31,284 bases of DNA, from assembly GCA_964425645.1 (NCBI GenBank), contig CAYRNC010000013.1:1-31284 (forward strand), in the 5' to 3' direction. The position numbers and the translations under genes are program-made. The first letter of the stretch is position 1. Each line of letters begins with the position of its first letter. The notes beneath the pieces were generated by a model, which worked only from the letters and a program-made list of their open reading frames with translations, had not been told where the DNA came from and made no database searches. Source of the stretch: CAYRNC01 sp964425645. GTDB taxonomy: Bacteria > Bacillota > Clostridia > Peptostreptococcales > Anaerovoracaceae. Shown one piece after another: positions 8,253 to 16,134 of the stretch.

Positions 8253-8828
8253 ATGGAGCTTTTCTCTTTGCATCTGATTGCGCTGGGATTAGCTATGGAT
8301 GCTTTTGCAGTATCCTTTTCCAACGGTATTTGCTATAAAGGAATGGGCATGAAGGAAGCGTTGTTTATGGCCCTTACCTTTGGCGTGTTTCAGGCTGTTA
8401 TGCCTCTTTTGGGCTATTTTGCGGGAAGCACCGTCAGCCACGCGGTGGAATTTATCGATCATTGGATCGCGTTATTTTTATTAGTATTTATAGGGGGTAC
8501 CCTCATATACAATGGCATAAAAGGTATCAGATATCCAAGAGAAAATGCCTGTAAAGATTGTTGCACCTTTTTGGATTTGATATCTCAGGGAATTGCAACC
8601 AGCATAGATGCCTTTGCCATAGGAATAAGCTTTGCGGTAATCAGTACGAACGTATATCTTGCTGTAAGCCTCATAGGTGTAGATACATTTATTTGCTGCC
8701 TTGCAGGATTTTATCTGGGAAAGCGCTTTGGCGGAGGGCTGAGGGAAAAAGCCGAGATTGTCGGCGGCGCTGTTTTGATTTTCATAGGCATTAAAATCTT
8801 TGTCGAGCATATTTGCTATAAAATATGA
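8253..8828 (+). CDS. mntP: Manganese efflux pump MntP
   Basis: This 191-residue integral membrane protein has six predicted helices arranged as two similar halves, as in the MntP/YebN family that exports Mn(II). The conserved acidic motifs are present in both halves: GLAMDAFAVSFSNG near residues 12-25 and ATSIDAFAIGISFA near 112-125. The loop between halves holds ENACKDCCTF. It begins 3 nt after the HD gene with AGGA 9 nt upstream. mntP genes are often preceded by a yybP-ykoY manganese riboswitch; none is present here, and control is more likely through the operon promoter and the DtxR-family gene that follows. Confidence 0.92.
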   Translation: MELFSLHLIALGLAMDAFAVSFSNGICYKGMGMKEALFMALTFGVFQAVMPLLGYFAGSTVSHAVEFIDHWIALFLLVFIGGTLIYNGIKGIRYPRENACKDCCTFLDLISQGIATSIDAFAIGISFAVISTNVYLAVSLIGVDTFICCLAGFYLGKRFGGGLREKAEIVGGAVLIFIGIKIFVEHICYKI

Positions 8829-8847
8829 GACGGACAGGAGGTGAAGA

Positions 8848-9219
8848 ATGCGAATTAATGAATCCGGTGAGGATTATCTTGAAACCATATTGGTTCTGGA
8901 AAAGAAAAACGGAACTGTTCGTTCGGTAGATATCGCTATGGAGCTCGGATATTCAAGGCCAAGCATCAGCAGAGCTATGGGCATCCTCAAAAAAGGCGGA
9001 TACATAGATGTGAAGGCAGGAGGAAACATTCTTTTAACCGATAAAGGCAGAGAAGAGGCCAACCGCATATATGAGCGCCATCGATTTATTTGTATTTACC
9101 TTGTTAAGGCCCTGGGTGTTGATGAAAAGATTGCCGGAATTGATGCCTGTCGTATTGAACATGTGATAAGCGAGACCACATTCGAAAAGATCAGGGAATG
9201 GATCAAGTTGAATGTTTGA
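8848..9219 (+). CDS. DtxR-family metal-dependent transcriptional regulator
   Basis: This 123-residue regulator has an N-terminal winged helix (SVDIAMELGYSRPSISRAMGILKKGG) and a metal-binding dimerisation domain. It lacks the C-terminal SH3-like domain, like MntR. Candidate metal ligands are Asp9, Glu12, His78, Cys101, Glu104 and His105. The stretch DACRIEHVIS carries Cys where B. subtilis MntR has Glu99; this matches the iron-type DtxR signature rather than the manganese type. GGAGGTGA precedes the ATG. The position directly after mntP suggests metal-responsive control of the exporter and possibly of the whole operon. The last 17 nt overlap the EamA gene on the reverse strand. Confidence 0.88.
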   Translation: MRINESGEDYLETILVLEKKNGTVRSVDIAMELGYSRPSISRAMGILKKGGYIDVKAGGNILLTDKGREEANRIYERHRFICIYLVKALGVDEKIAGIDACRIEHVISETTFEKIREWIKLNV

Positions 9220-10114
9220 TATCGGTTTCAACTGTTCTTTTTTGTTCGGAAATGAATAGCCCTGTAAGTATCAAACCAGTGCCTGTCAATGAAATATATG
9301 TGATCGTCTCATTGAGCAATAGCCATGCAAACAACAGGTTAACGATCGGAATAAGATAGATATAGACTGATGTCTTTACGGGGCCTAACGTTAAAACTGC
9401 AAAGTTCCACGTAAGAAAACACAGCCCTGATGCCCCCAGTCCAAGAAACAGCATGTTGAACAGATTCACCGGATTTCCAAACCGCACAAGATCCCAGTGA
9501 AAGCCGCTTATCGGAAGTGCCGGCATCATGAACAGCAAACCGTAAAAAAATATTTTCCTAATATGGCGAATCAGCGGAAGCCTTTCCGCCGTGCGTTCTA
9601 TTATGACCAGAATGTTTGAATAAAAAGCCCATGCCAAGGCTGCAGCTATTATTAACGCATCTCCTAAGGGGTTCAGCTTTAAAATATAGCTGCCGTTGAA
9701 GCTTATCAATGCGATACCGAAAATGGCCAACAAAAAACCTAAGGCGAATCTTTTTTTCAGATGCTCTCCCGGTAACATAAAATGAGATACTATAGCGATA
9801 AACAGCGGCACGACGGAGATCAGTATCCCGGCATTGGCCGCCAAGGTATATTCAAGACCGATGTTTTGAAAAAGAAAATAGACAGTGACCCCGCAAAGAC
9901 CTGCTGCCATGTATAAAAGTTCATTGAGTTCTTTTCTTGGAATAATCGGTCTTGGGGACAACAGAAACATCATTATATAGGCCATTAAAAAGCGAAAAAA
10001 AAGGATTTCCACCGGTGAGAATTCCGGAAGAAGGATTTTCGTGTTAATAAAAGTTACCCCCCAAATAAGGGTGCTCATCCCTGCCGCGATATGACCTTTT
10101 AGATTTTTATTCAT
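9203..10114 (-). CDS. DMT-superfamily transporter, EamA type
   Basis: This 303-residue membrane protein has ten predicted helices in two EamA repeats. The first repeat begins at AAGMSTLIWGVTFINTK and the second near ALIIAAALAWAFYSN. The family exports amino acids, metabolites or drugs, and the substrate cannot be read from the sequence. An in-frame TTG 36 nt upstream would add a non-conserved MHCSCFYANVTP, so ATG 10114 is preferred. No Shine-Dalgarno sequence precedes this ATG, and a promoter ends 7 nt before it, so the mRNA may be leaderless. The gene converges with the DtxR-family gene (17 nt overlap) and diverges from the cobalamin operon. Confidence 0.88.
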   Translation of the reverse strand: MNKNLKGHIAAGMSTLIWGVTFINTKILLPEFSPVEILFFRFLMAYIMMFLLSPRPIIPRKELNELLYMAAGLCGVTVYFLFQNIGLEYTLAANAGILISVVPLFIAIVSHFMLPGEHLKKRFALGFLLAIFGIALISFNGSYILKLNPLGDALIIAAALAWAFYSNILVIIERTAERLPLIRHIRKIFFYGLLFMMPALPISGFHWDLVRFGNPVNLFNMLFLGLGASGLCFLTWNFAVLTLGPVKTSVYIYLIPIVNLLFAWLLLNETITYISLTGTGLILTGLFISEQKRTVETDIKHST

Positions 10115-10121
10115 AGGTGTA

Positions 10122-10150
10122 ACATTAGCATAAAAGCAAGAACAATGCAA
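10122..10150 (-). promoter_or_regulatory. Promoter of the EamA gene
   Basis: On the reverse strand TTGCAT (10145-10150) and TAATGT (10122-10127) are 17 nt apart. The -10 ends 7 nt before the ATG, so transcription would begin at or beside the first codon. Confidence 0.45.
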
Positions 10151-10164
10151 TAAAGGCGAAGCTA

Positions 10165-10193
10165 TTGACAGCGGAGATCTGTATTGGTATTAT
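10165..10193 (+). promoter_or_regulatory. Promoter of the cobalamin operon
   Basis: A perfect -35 TTGACA (10165-10170) and a -10 TATTAT (10188-10193) are separated by 17 nt. The start point would be near 10200, just before the riboswitch. Confidence 0.7.
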
Positions 10194-10216
10194 TTAATTG
10201 AAAACTGAAGAGGATG

Positions 10217-10396
10217 TTTTATGTTCCGCACTTTGTTTTTAACAAAATGCGGCTAAGAGGGAAGCAGGTGAAAATCCTGCACGGACCCGCCGCTGTATGC
10301 GCTTAGTTTCTTTTATGGGTAAAAACCGCCACTGGATATTGTCCGGGAAGGCAAAGGAAATGTCAATGCGCTTAGTCAGAAGACCTGCATAAAACC
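10217..10396 (+). ncRNA. Cobalamin (adenosylcobalamin) riboswitch
   Basis: The 358-nt gap between the EamA gene and the next coding region holds a B12 aptamer. Hallmarks are GGGAAGCAGGTGAAAATCC followed by TGCACGGACCCGCCGCTGTA (10260-10298), the CCGCCACTGG segment (10327-10336), and the B12 box AGTCAGAAGACCTGC (10375-10389). Closing strands TTTTATG (10218-10224) and CATAAAA (10389-10395) can form P1. The class binds cobalamin and lowers expression of B12 uptake or synthesis genes. A terminator follows at 10466-10491. A stretch GGCGGGT (10426-10432) is the exact complement of ACCCGCC (10286-10292) inside the aptamer and may be part of the switch. Confidence 0.95.
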
Positions 10397-10465
10397 GATG
10401 TTTCCGTCGACGGGATAAATAAGAGGCGGGTGCATAAATATTATTTGAAGGACAGTAAATACGGA

Positions 10466-10491
10466 CTGTGGCACAAGCCGCAGTTTTTTTA
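10466..10491 (+). terminator. Intrinsic terminator of the cobalamin riboswitch
   Basis: An 8-bp stem (ACTGTGGC/GCCGCAGT, one G-U pair) with loop ACAA is followed by a run of T. It sits 17 nt before the first gene, as expected for transcriptional riboswitch control. An upstream ACAGT (10453-10457) can pair with the 5' arm as an antiterminator. Confidence 0.85.
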
Positions 10492-10508
10492 TTAAAGGGA
10501 GGTCATAT

Positions 10509-11855
10509 ATGTTTAATAGAAAGTGCTTCTTAAGGATTGTGATAGTATCAGTGCTTTTATCGTGCGGTATGGCGTTTGATTTTTCCTATGCTGAAGGTTT
10601 GAATCATGAAGCGGATATGTTGAACAAAACTCAAAATGCCATCGATAAAGCAGCTAAATATATTGCATCCCAAGTGAAACAACCGACCCTTGGCGCGGTT
10701 TCAGGGGAATGGGCCGTTTTGGGGCTGTCCCGTTCAGGTAATACGTCGTCTGAACAAAGTAGAAAAACGTACTCAGAAAGTGTTATAAATCAGCTTAAAA
10801 AAAACAACGGCGTTCTTTCAGTCAATAAGTATTCGGAATATTCCAGAGTAATTTTAGCTCATACGGTACTCGGTTTCGATGTGACCGATGTGGGCGGCTA
10901 TAATCTGCTTCATAGGTTGGCCGATTATAATCAGGTAATAAAACAGGGGATCAACGGTCCTATTTATGCCTTAATTGCCCTGGATAGTGTCGGATACGAT
11001 ATTCCCAACATCGGAGGTAACCAAACCACGCGTCAAAATCTTTTGGACTATATCGTATCCCGGGAATTGTCGGGAGGTGGCTTCGCTCTTTCCGGTACAG
11101 TTTCCGATCCCGATATAAGCGGCATGGCTCTTTCAGCATTATCCGGCTATACGGATAAGCAAGAAATTAGCGAAGTTGTCGAAAGGACACTGCTTGCTCT
11201 GTCATCTGTTCAATTAAACAGCAGTGAAAGCATATCCCAGGTAATTATAGGTTTGGCATCTGTCGGTGTAGATCCGGAAAAAGATTTTCGTTACGCCAAG
11301 GTTGGAAGCGGTGAAAAAGCCCATGGTCTCGTTTCGGAACTCCTTACATATCAGACGAATAACGGGGGCTTCAGGCACGTAAAGGACGGGGAGGTCGACC
11401 TGATGTCAACAGAACAGGCGCTCTTGGCTCTTGAGGCAGCAAGAAGGCTGAAAGAAGGAGAGCCGAAGTTGTTTGATATGTCCGATGAAAAGGGACCCGG
11501 AGCGCTGTATCGATATAAGGTTAAAGTTTACGACCGCTATTTGGTGTTTGACCAACCGCCGATCAACAAAGATCAAAGGATATTGGTACCTATGCGGACC
11601 ATCTTTGAGGGTTTGGGGGCCGCGATTAGCTGGGATCAGAATTTAATGCAGGTGACCGGGATGAAAGAGGATCGAAAAATAGTGTTGACTATAGGGGAAA
11701 AGATCGCCTATATAAATGAAAAGCCGATTGCATTGGACGTGCCCGGTATGATTTTAAATGGGCGAACAATGGTACCCGTTCGATTTATTGCAGAAAGTCT
11801 CGATGCTGATGTCAGTTGGGACGGATTTGAAAATACAGTTTTAATCAAATATTAG
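10509..11855 (+). CDS. Secreted alpha/alpha-toroid protein with copper amine oxidase N-terminal-like domain
   Basis: This 448-residue exported protein has a Sec signal peptide of about 29 residues ending SYA. Residues about 40-325 carry repeats of the prenyltransferase/terpenoid-cyclase toroid (for example LSGGGFALSGTVSDPDISGMALSALSGY and TNNGGFRHVKDGEVDLMSTEQALLAL). This is the fold of the alpha domain of animal intrinsic factor and transcobalamin. The last 95 residues form a copper-amine-oxidase-N domain (RILVPMRTIFEGLGA... and GRTMVPVRFIAESL), common in secreted clostridial proteins. GGGAGGTC precedes the ATG. It is the first gene after the B12 riboswitch. I infer a role in binding corrinoid outside the cell; enzymatic prenyltransfer is unlikely for a secreted protein. 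Confidence 0.8.
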   Translation: MFNRKCFLRIVIVSVLLSCGMAFDFSYAEGLNHEADMLNKTQNAIDKAAKYIASQVKQPTLGAVSGEWAVLGLSRSGNTSSEQSRKTYSESVINQLKKNNGVLSVNKYSEYSRVILAHTVLGFDVTDVGGYNLLHRLADYNQVIKQGINGPIYALIALDSVGYDIPNIGGNQTTRQNLLDYIVSRELSGGGFALSGTVSDPDISGMALSALSGYTDKQEISEVVERTLLALSSVQLNSSESISQVIIGLASVGVDPEKDFRYAKVGSGEKAHGLVSELLTYQTNNGGFRHVKDGEVDLMSTEQALLALEAARRLKEGEPKLFDMSDEKGPGALYRYKVKVYDRYLVFDQPPINKDQRILVPMRTIFEGLGAAISWDQNLMQVTGMKEDRKIVLTIGEKIAYINEKPIALDVPGMILNGRTMVPVRFIAESLDADVSWDGFENTVLIKY

Positions 11856-11869
11856 GAAAGGAAAATTAA

Positions 11870-12490
11870 ATGTCTTTTAAAACAGGGACCAAGGTTCTTA
11901 TTCTTTTCATACTGATTGCGCTGGGTTTGTTTGTGAGCGGCTGCTGCAGTGCAGAGGAGGAAACCATCGACATAGAGAAGGAAACGGTAATTGTCGAAGA
12001 TTTAACCGTTCAGCCCCCCGAACCGGATAAAGTGACCTCGTTTTCAGAAGAGTTGAACACAAATAGCGGCACAAAATGCAACTGCACCTTCTCGATAACC
12101 TGTAAGACGATTTTAGATAGGCGGTCAGATGATACAGATTTAGATGTTGTTCCTCCGGACGGAATAATCTATGCAAAAAAACAGGTAGAATTCAGCCCCG
12201 GTGACAGCGCCTTCGACCTGCTTTTAAGAGAGACGCGGCAGTACGGAATACATATGGAGTTTAATAAAAATCCTATATATAACAGCAGTTATGTAGAGGG
12301 TATCGGCAATATTTACGAATTTGATTACGGACCGCTTTCGGGCTGGACTTATATGATAAACGGGGAAACGCTTGGCCATGGCAGCAGCAGTCATAAACTG
12401 TGTGACGGTGATGAGTTGGAATGGTCGTATACCTGCGATCAGGGACGGGATCTTGACAGCGATACCGGTAAGGAAGGAGCAAAAAATTGA
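11870..12490 (+). CDS. DUF4430 (transcobalamin beta-domain-like) lipoprotein
   Basis: This 206-residue lipoprotein has a signal peptide ending in the lipobox VSGC followed by a second Cys. After a low-complexity linker rich in E, T and P, residues about 100-195 form a DUF4430 domain: FSPGDSAFDLLLRETRQYGI, then IYEFDYGPLSGWTYMINGE and GDELEWSYTCD. DUF4430 corresponds to the small C-terminal domain that closes over cobalamin in animal transcobalamin and intrinsic factor. The protein would be tethered to the membrane, well placed to pass ligand to the ECF transporter encoded downstream. AGGAAAGGAAA precedes the ATG. Its TGA stop overlaps the TTG start of the next gene. Direct cobalamin binding is inference from domain type and riboswitch control. 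Confidence 0.82.
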   Translation: MSFKTGTKVLILFILIALGLFVSGCCSAEEETIDIEKETVIVEDLTVQPPEPDKVTSFSEELNTNSGTKCNCTFSITCKTILDRRSDDTDLDVVPPDGIIYAKKQVEFSPGDSAFDLLLRETRQYGIHMEFNKNPIYNSSYVEGIGNIYEFDYGPLSGWTYMINGETLGHGSSSHKLCDGDELEWSYTCDQGRDLDSDTGKEGAKN

Positions 12491-15400
12491 TTAAGAAAAG
12501 ATTTTTAGCCTTTACGCTGATGTTTTTATTGTTGGCGGGAAACCCGGGCTTGATTGCGGGTAAGGCATGCGGACTTGAAAACAGTAATGCAGCTGAAGCA
12601 GGCCTTTTTAAGGCTTTGGATTATTACAAAAATGAACAAAAAGGAGAGCTTTCATGTTGGGAGGAGCTGCTGGCGATCTATGGAATAGGCAAAATCGGAG
12701 CGATAGACTTGCGGGAATGGAGGCTCCCACCCGTACCGAAGGCAGATAAAACCGTAAAATCATATGTGCCTTCTATTATTACTTCTTTGATCAGGGGAAT
12801 GGATGTATCGTCATTGGCGGAAGAACTGCTTACCAAAGTGTGTTCGGGAAAATTTTCAGAATATGCCGATGCCCAGGCATTCGCCATGTTGGGCCTCGCC
12901 GTTGCCGGTGAAGAATATAAGGATAAAAATCACGGGATATATTTAATAAGCCTTCAGGATGAAAGCGGCGGTTTTACCGGAGAATACGACGGAGGCTGTA
13001 TTACAAACGATACAACAGGTATAGCGGCATTGGCCCTTGCGCCCTATGCAAACGAGCCGGAATTTGAAGGATCTGTTGAGGCTATTGTGGAGTTCTTTGA
13101 AAAAGAGCAGTTAGAAGGCGGAGGATTCAACTACTATTATGCCGCAAGTCAGTGGGGACCATCCGGCAGCTATGAAAGTGCTAATTCTGCAGCGCTTGCC
13201 GTTTGGGGTCTTGCGGCAATCAAGGGGCAGGTTGAAGATGGTGACCTTAAAGCCCGCATTGATTCCATGCTTGTCAAGGCACTTCCCTCTTTACTTAAAT
13301 GGCAGAATGAGGATGGGAGCTTCGGCTTTGACCCTCAGGGAAAAGGAAGTTTCGACAGTCTGACCGGCAGACAGGTTATGATCGCACTGTGCATGATAGC
13401 GATTGATGACAATCTGTTCAATCATATCCGCTTAAATAAGTCGGTTTTGCTGGATTCCCATGTTCGCATTGAATCGGATGACCATTATCCGGTAGATGTA
13501 TATATTTCCTCAGAAAAAAATGAACCTGTATCTTCCTCGATAGAAACGGCGTGGAGAAAGGCCGGGTTTGCCGGCGATTATGAGCTTGACAGTTACATAT
13601 ACCATCTAAACGGTTATGAAATATCTTTATGTGCTGAAGTTGAAGAATCTGACAACGAAATTATCGCTGTGTCAAAAGTAGCGACGAAGAGATCAGTCTT
13701 TGATGAGGCGGTTTTAGTCGGCGAAATGAACGAAACCCAGACAGTTCTTTTAAAAGATAAAGAGACCGGCCTGCCCCTTCCCGGGGTGATCATAACAATA
13801 AACGGTGAACCTGCCGGCTATGATCCGAATACGTGGCAGCCTTTATGTACGGGAGACGACGGACGTCTTGTCATCCCTGCCGACAATTTTCTTGCAGCAG
13901 GGACATACCTGATTTCAACTTCATCAAAGGGTATATCGAGAGATTTGTGCACTATATTCATTAATAAAGGTGAAAAGAGTAATAAGAGGGTAAGCGTACG
14001 AATTGAAGGGGCAGATAAGAATGTCCTGGATGAGAAACAAGTTCTGATTGAGACATCAGGCGATAAAGTTCTGACGGCATACGATGCCGTTGTAAAAGCA
14101 TTGAAGACCAACGGCATTTCCTATGAAATACCGGGGGGCTATATATATATGATAGATGGTATCAGCGATCATTATTTTGACCTTCAAGGAGATGATTATG
14201 ATTTTTGGAATTTTTATGTCAACGGCCGTCCTTCTGCGCTCGGTATCGACTGCCATGCCATAGATGACGGCGATGAATTGCTGTTGTTCTATGGCAATCG
14301 AAATACAATGCCTTCAGATATTGACTGGACTTATTTGCGACAGGAAAAAACCTTAACGATTACTATTACCGGTTTTCATTATGACTTTACTTCAGGCAAT
14401 GAAATTGTAACGCCGATCGGTGGAGCAAAGATCACTGTTTTCGGAAAAGGGGTTGGCCCCACGACAGCAATATCTAACGGACAGGGAATAGCTTCCTTCC
14501 AAGGCATAGAAGCGGGCTCTTATAATGTTTGGGCGGAAAAACACGATACTTCGGCATCAAAGGAAGGATTATATATGCCTCAAATTGTCGGTCCCGCACC
14601 GGGCTATACTATACAAATTCCGCATCATATAAATGTGGAGGAAAATGCAAAGGTTATAGATTTAAGTGCCGTTTCAGCTGATGATCCTCAGTCAATCTCT
14701 GTGACAGGCGGAATAAGTGCGTATATTAAAATTAATACCGACGCGAATACTGAGCTTCCCTATATAAATAGTAAAAATATGATAGAGGGAACAGGTCTTT
14801 TGATCGAAAAAGGCACTAAAATTCTTTTATCCGGTGAGAATTGGGACGGGAATATAACCCTGCCTGTATTGACTTCCGCTTCGCTTCCCGGGAAATCTGT
14901 CTTTAAAGCGGTACACACAGGTTGTAATGATCGGGATATAGTGTTTGACAGGCCAGTACGCCTTGTTATCCCTGCTGCCTCAGAAAAAAAGATCGGCTTT
15001 ACAGATTCATCAGGGGTTTTTACGGAGATTACAAAGACGCTGACATCGGATGTTGGAAATATTGTTAACAATCAGTTGGCGGATGAAGCGGCCGGCAAAT
15101 ATCCAAGAGGCGGCGACATGATAGTCTGGACCAGGCATTTAAGCACCTTTATCGCATATACGGACAGCGGAGGCGGCCAGGCAAAGCAAGATAAAGTAAG
15201 CCTGCGGGTCATAGGCTATAATGGGAAAACGTCTTACGATATGTTGAAGACGACTCAAATAGAAATATCGGGCAAGGATACCCCCTACAGCATTCTAATG
15301 AAGGCCGGGCTTACGATCGGAGGCAGCCATAACTATGTTGCTTCCATCAACGGACTTGGCGAAACAGATTACGGGCCCCAAAGCGGATGGAAATACAGCG

Positions 15401-16116
15401 TTAACGGTGAATATCCTTCTTTAAGTGCAGACAGCTATGTATTGAAGGACAAAGATTATGTCGTGTGGAGATTTGTTACCGATGCGGAAGATTCACGACA
15501 GGAAACGGCCCTTTCTGAAGATACTGGGCATGAAATTGTACATTTCAGGGATGTTGATTCATCTTTTTGGTTTGCTTCTTCCGTAAATCATCTGGCCTCC
15601 CTGGGAATTATAAGCGGTAAAGCCGAAGGTCTTTTTATGCCTGATGACAAAATGACTAGAGCTGAGTTGGCTGTGATTTTGAGCAGAATGGCTAAAGCAG
15701 ATACGAAAAAATACGGGGAAGATCCATTTTCCGACGTAAGCGATAAGGATTGGTTCGGGGAGGCCGCCGTTTGGGCTAAGGAAACAGGCATATTTGCAGG
15801 CAGTAAAAATAAGGACGGCAGCAGCGCATTTAATCCCCATGCTAACATAACCCGCGAGGACCTGGCGGCTGTAATTTACAGATACGCGAGCAAGGTGGAA
15901 AACAAGGTGATTGCGGGCAAAGAAATGACATATGAATTCACCGATAAAGCACAGATTGCGACTTATGCGAGTTCTGCAGTGTTTGCTTTGCAAGGTGGCG
16001 GCATTATAAGCGGAGTAAAAAATAAGGATGGCAGTTTAAGTTTTCTGCCTAAAAACGATGCTACAAGGGCAGAGGCTGCCCGTGTTATCTCTGCTTTTCT
16101 GAGTAATACTAAATAA
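12487..16116 (+). CDS. S-layer-anchored multidomain protein: alpha/alpha toroid, two DUF4430 domains, three SLH repeats
   Basis: This 1209-residue exported protein starts at TTG with GGAAGGAG 6 nt upstream. A signal peptide covers about 1-25. Residues about 30-320 form an alpha/alpha toroid (ESGGFTGEYDGGCITNDTTG, GGGFNYYYAASQWGPSGSYE, NEDGSFGFDPQGKGSFDSLT). A carboxypeptidase-regulatory-like segment (about 425-495) precedes DUF4430-1 (about 500-605, with ending DDYDFWNFYVNGRPSA). A further beta-rich region (610-895) precedes DUF4430-2 (902-1000, YGPQSGWKYSVNGEYP). Three SLH repeats (1017-1209) bind secondary cell-wall polymer. One chain thus carries both halves of a transcobalamin-like binder on the cell surface. 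It overlaps the lipoprotein gene and lies 18 nt before ecfT. Cobalamin capture is inferred from architecture and riboswitch. Confidence 0.82.
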   Translation: MIKKRFLAFTLMFLLLAGNPGLIAGKACGLENSNAAEAGLFKALDYYKNEQKGELSCWEELLAIYGIGKIGAIDLREWRLPPVPKADKTVKSYVPSIITSLIRGMDVSSLAEELLTKVCSGKFSEYADAQAFAMLGLAVAGEEYKDKNHGIYLISLQDESGGFTGEYDGGCITNDTTGIAALALAPYANEPEFEGSVEAIVEFFEKEQLEGGGFNYYYAASQWGPSGSYESANSAALAVWGLAAIKGQVEDGDLKARIDSMLVKALPSLLKWQNEDGSFGFDPQGKGSFDSLTGRQVMIALCMIAIDDNLFNHIRLNKSVLLDSHVRIESDDHYPVDVYISSEKNEPVSSSIETAWRKAGFAGDYELDSYIYHLNGYEISLCAEVEESDNEIIAVSKVATKRSVFDEAVLVGEMNETQTVLLKDKETGLPLPGVIITINGEPAGYDPNTWQPLCTGDDGRLVIPADNFLAAGTYLISTSSKGISRDLCTIFINKGEKSNKRVSVRIEGADKNVLDEKQVLIETSGDKVLTAYDAVVKALKTNGISYEIPGGYIYMIDGISDHYFDLQGDDYDFWNFYVNGRPSALGIDCHAIDDGDELLLFYGNRNTMPSDIDWTYLRQEKTLTITITGFHYDFTSGNEIVTPIGGAKITVFGKGVGPTTAISNGQGIASFQGIEAGSYNVWAEKHDTSASKEGLYMPQIVGPAPGYTIQIPHHINVEENAKVIDLSAVSADDPQSISVTGGISAYIKINTDANTELPYINSKNMIEGTGLLIEKGTKILLSGENWDGNITLPVLTSASLPGKSVFKAVHTGCNDRDIVFDRPVRLVIPAASEKKIGFTDSSGVFTEITKTLTSDVGNIVNNQLADEAAGKYPRGGDMIVWTRHLSTFIAYTDSGGGQAKQDKVSLRVIGYNGKTSYDMLKTTQIEISGKDTPYSILMKAGLTIGGSHNYVASINGLGETDYGPQSGWKYSVNGEYPSLSADSYVLKDKDYVVWRFVTDAEDSRQETALSEDTGHEIVHFRDVDSSFWFASSVNHLASLGIISGKAEGLFMPDDKMTRAELAVILSRMAKADTKKYGEDPFSDVSDKDWFGEAAVWAKETGIFAGSKNKDGSSAFNPHANITREDLAAVIYRYASKVENKVIAGKEMTYEFTDKAQIATYASSAVFALQGGGIISGVKNKDGSLSFLPKNDATRAEAARVISAFLSNTK

Positions 16117-16134
16117 GGTTATGAAGGTAATGCT

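Noticed and set aside
10509..11855. Prenyltransferase or squalene cyclase enzyme.
   Set aside because: The toroid repeats match the fold, but the protein is secreted, carries a copper amine oxidase N-like domain and sits in a B12-regulated transport operon, so a ligand-binding role fits better.
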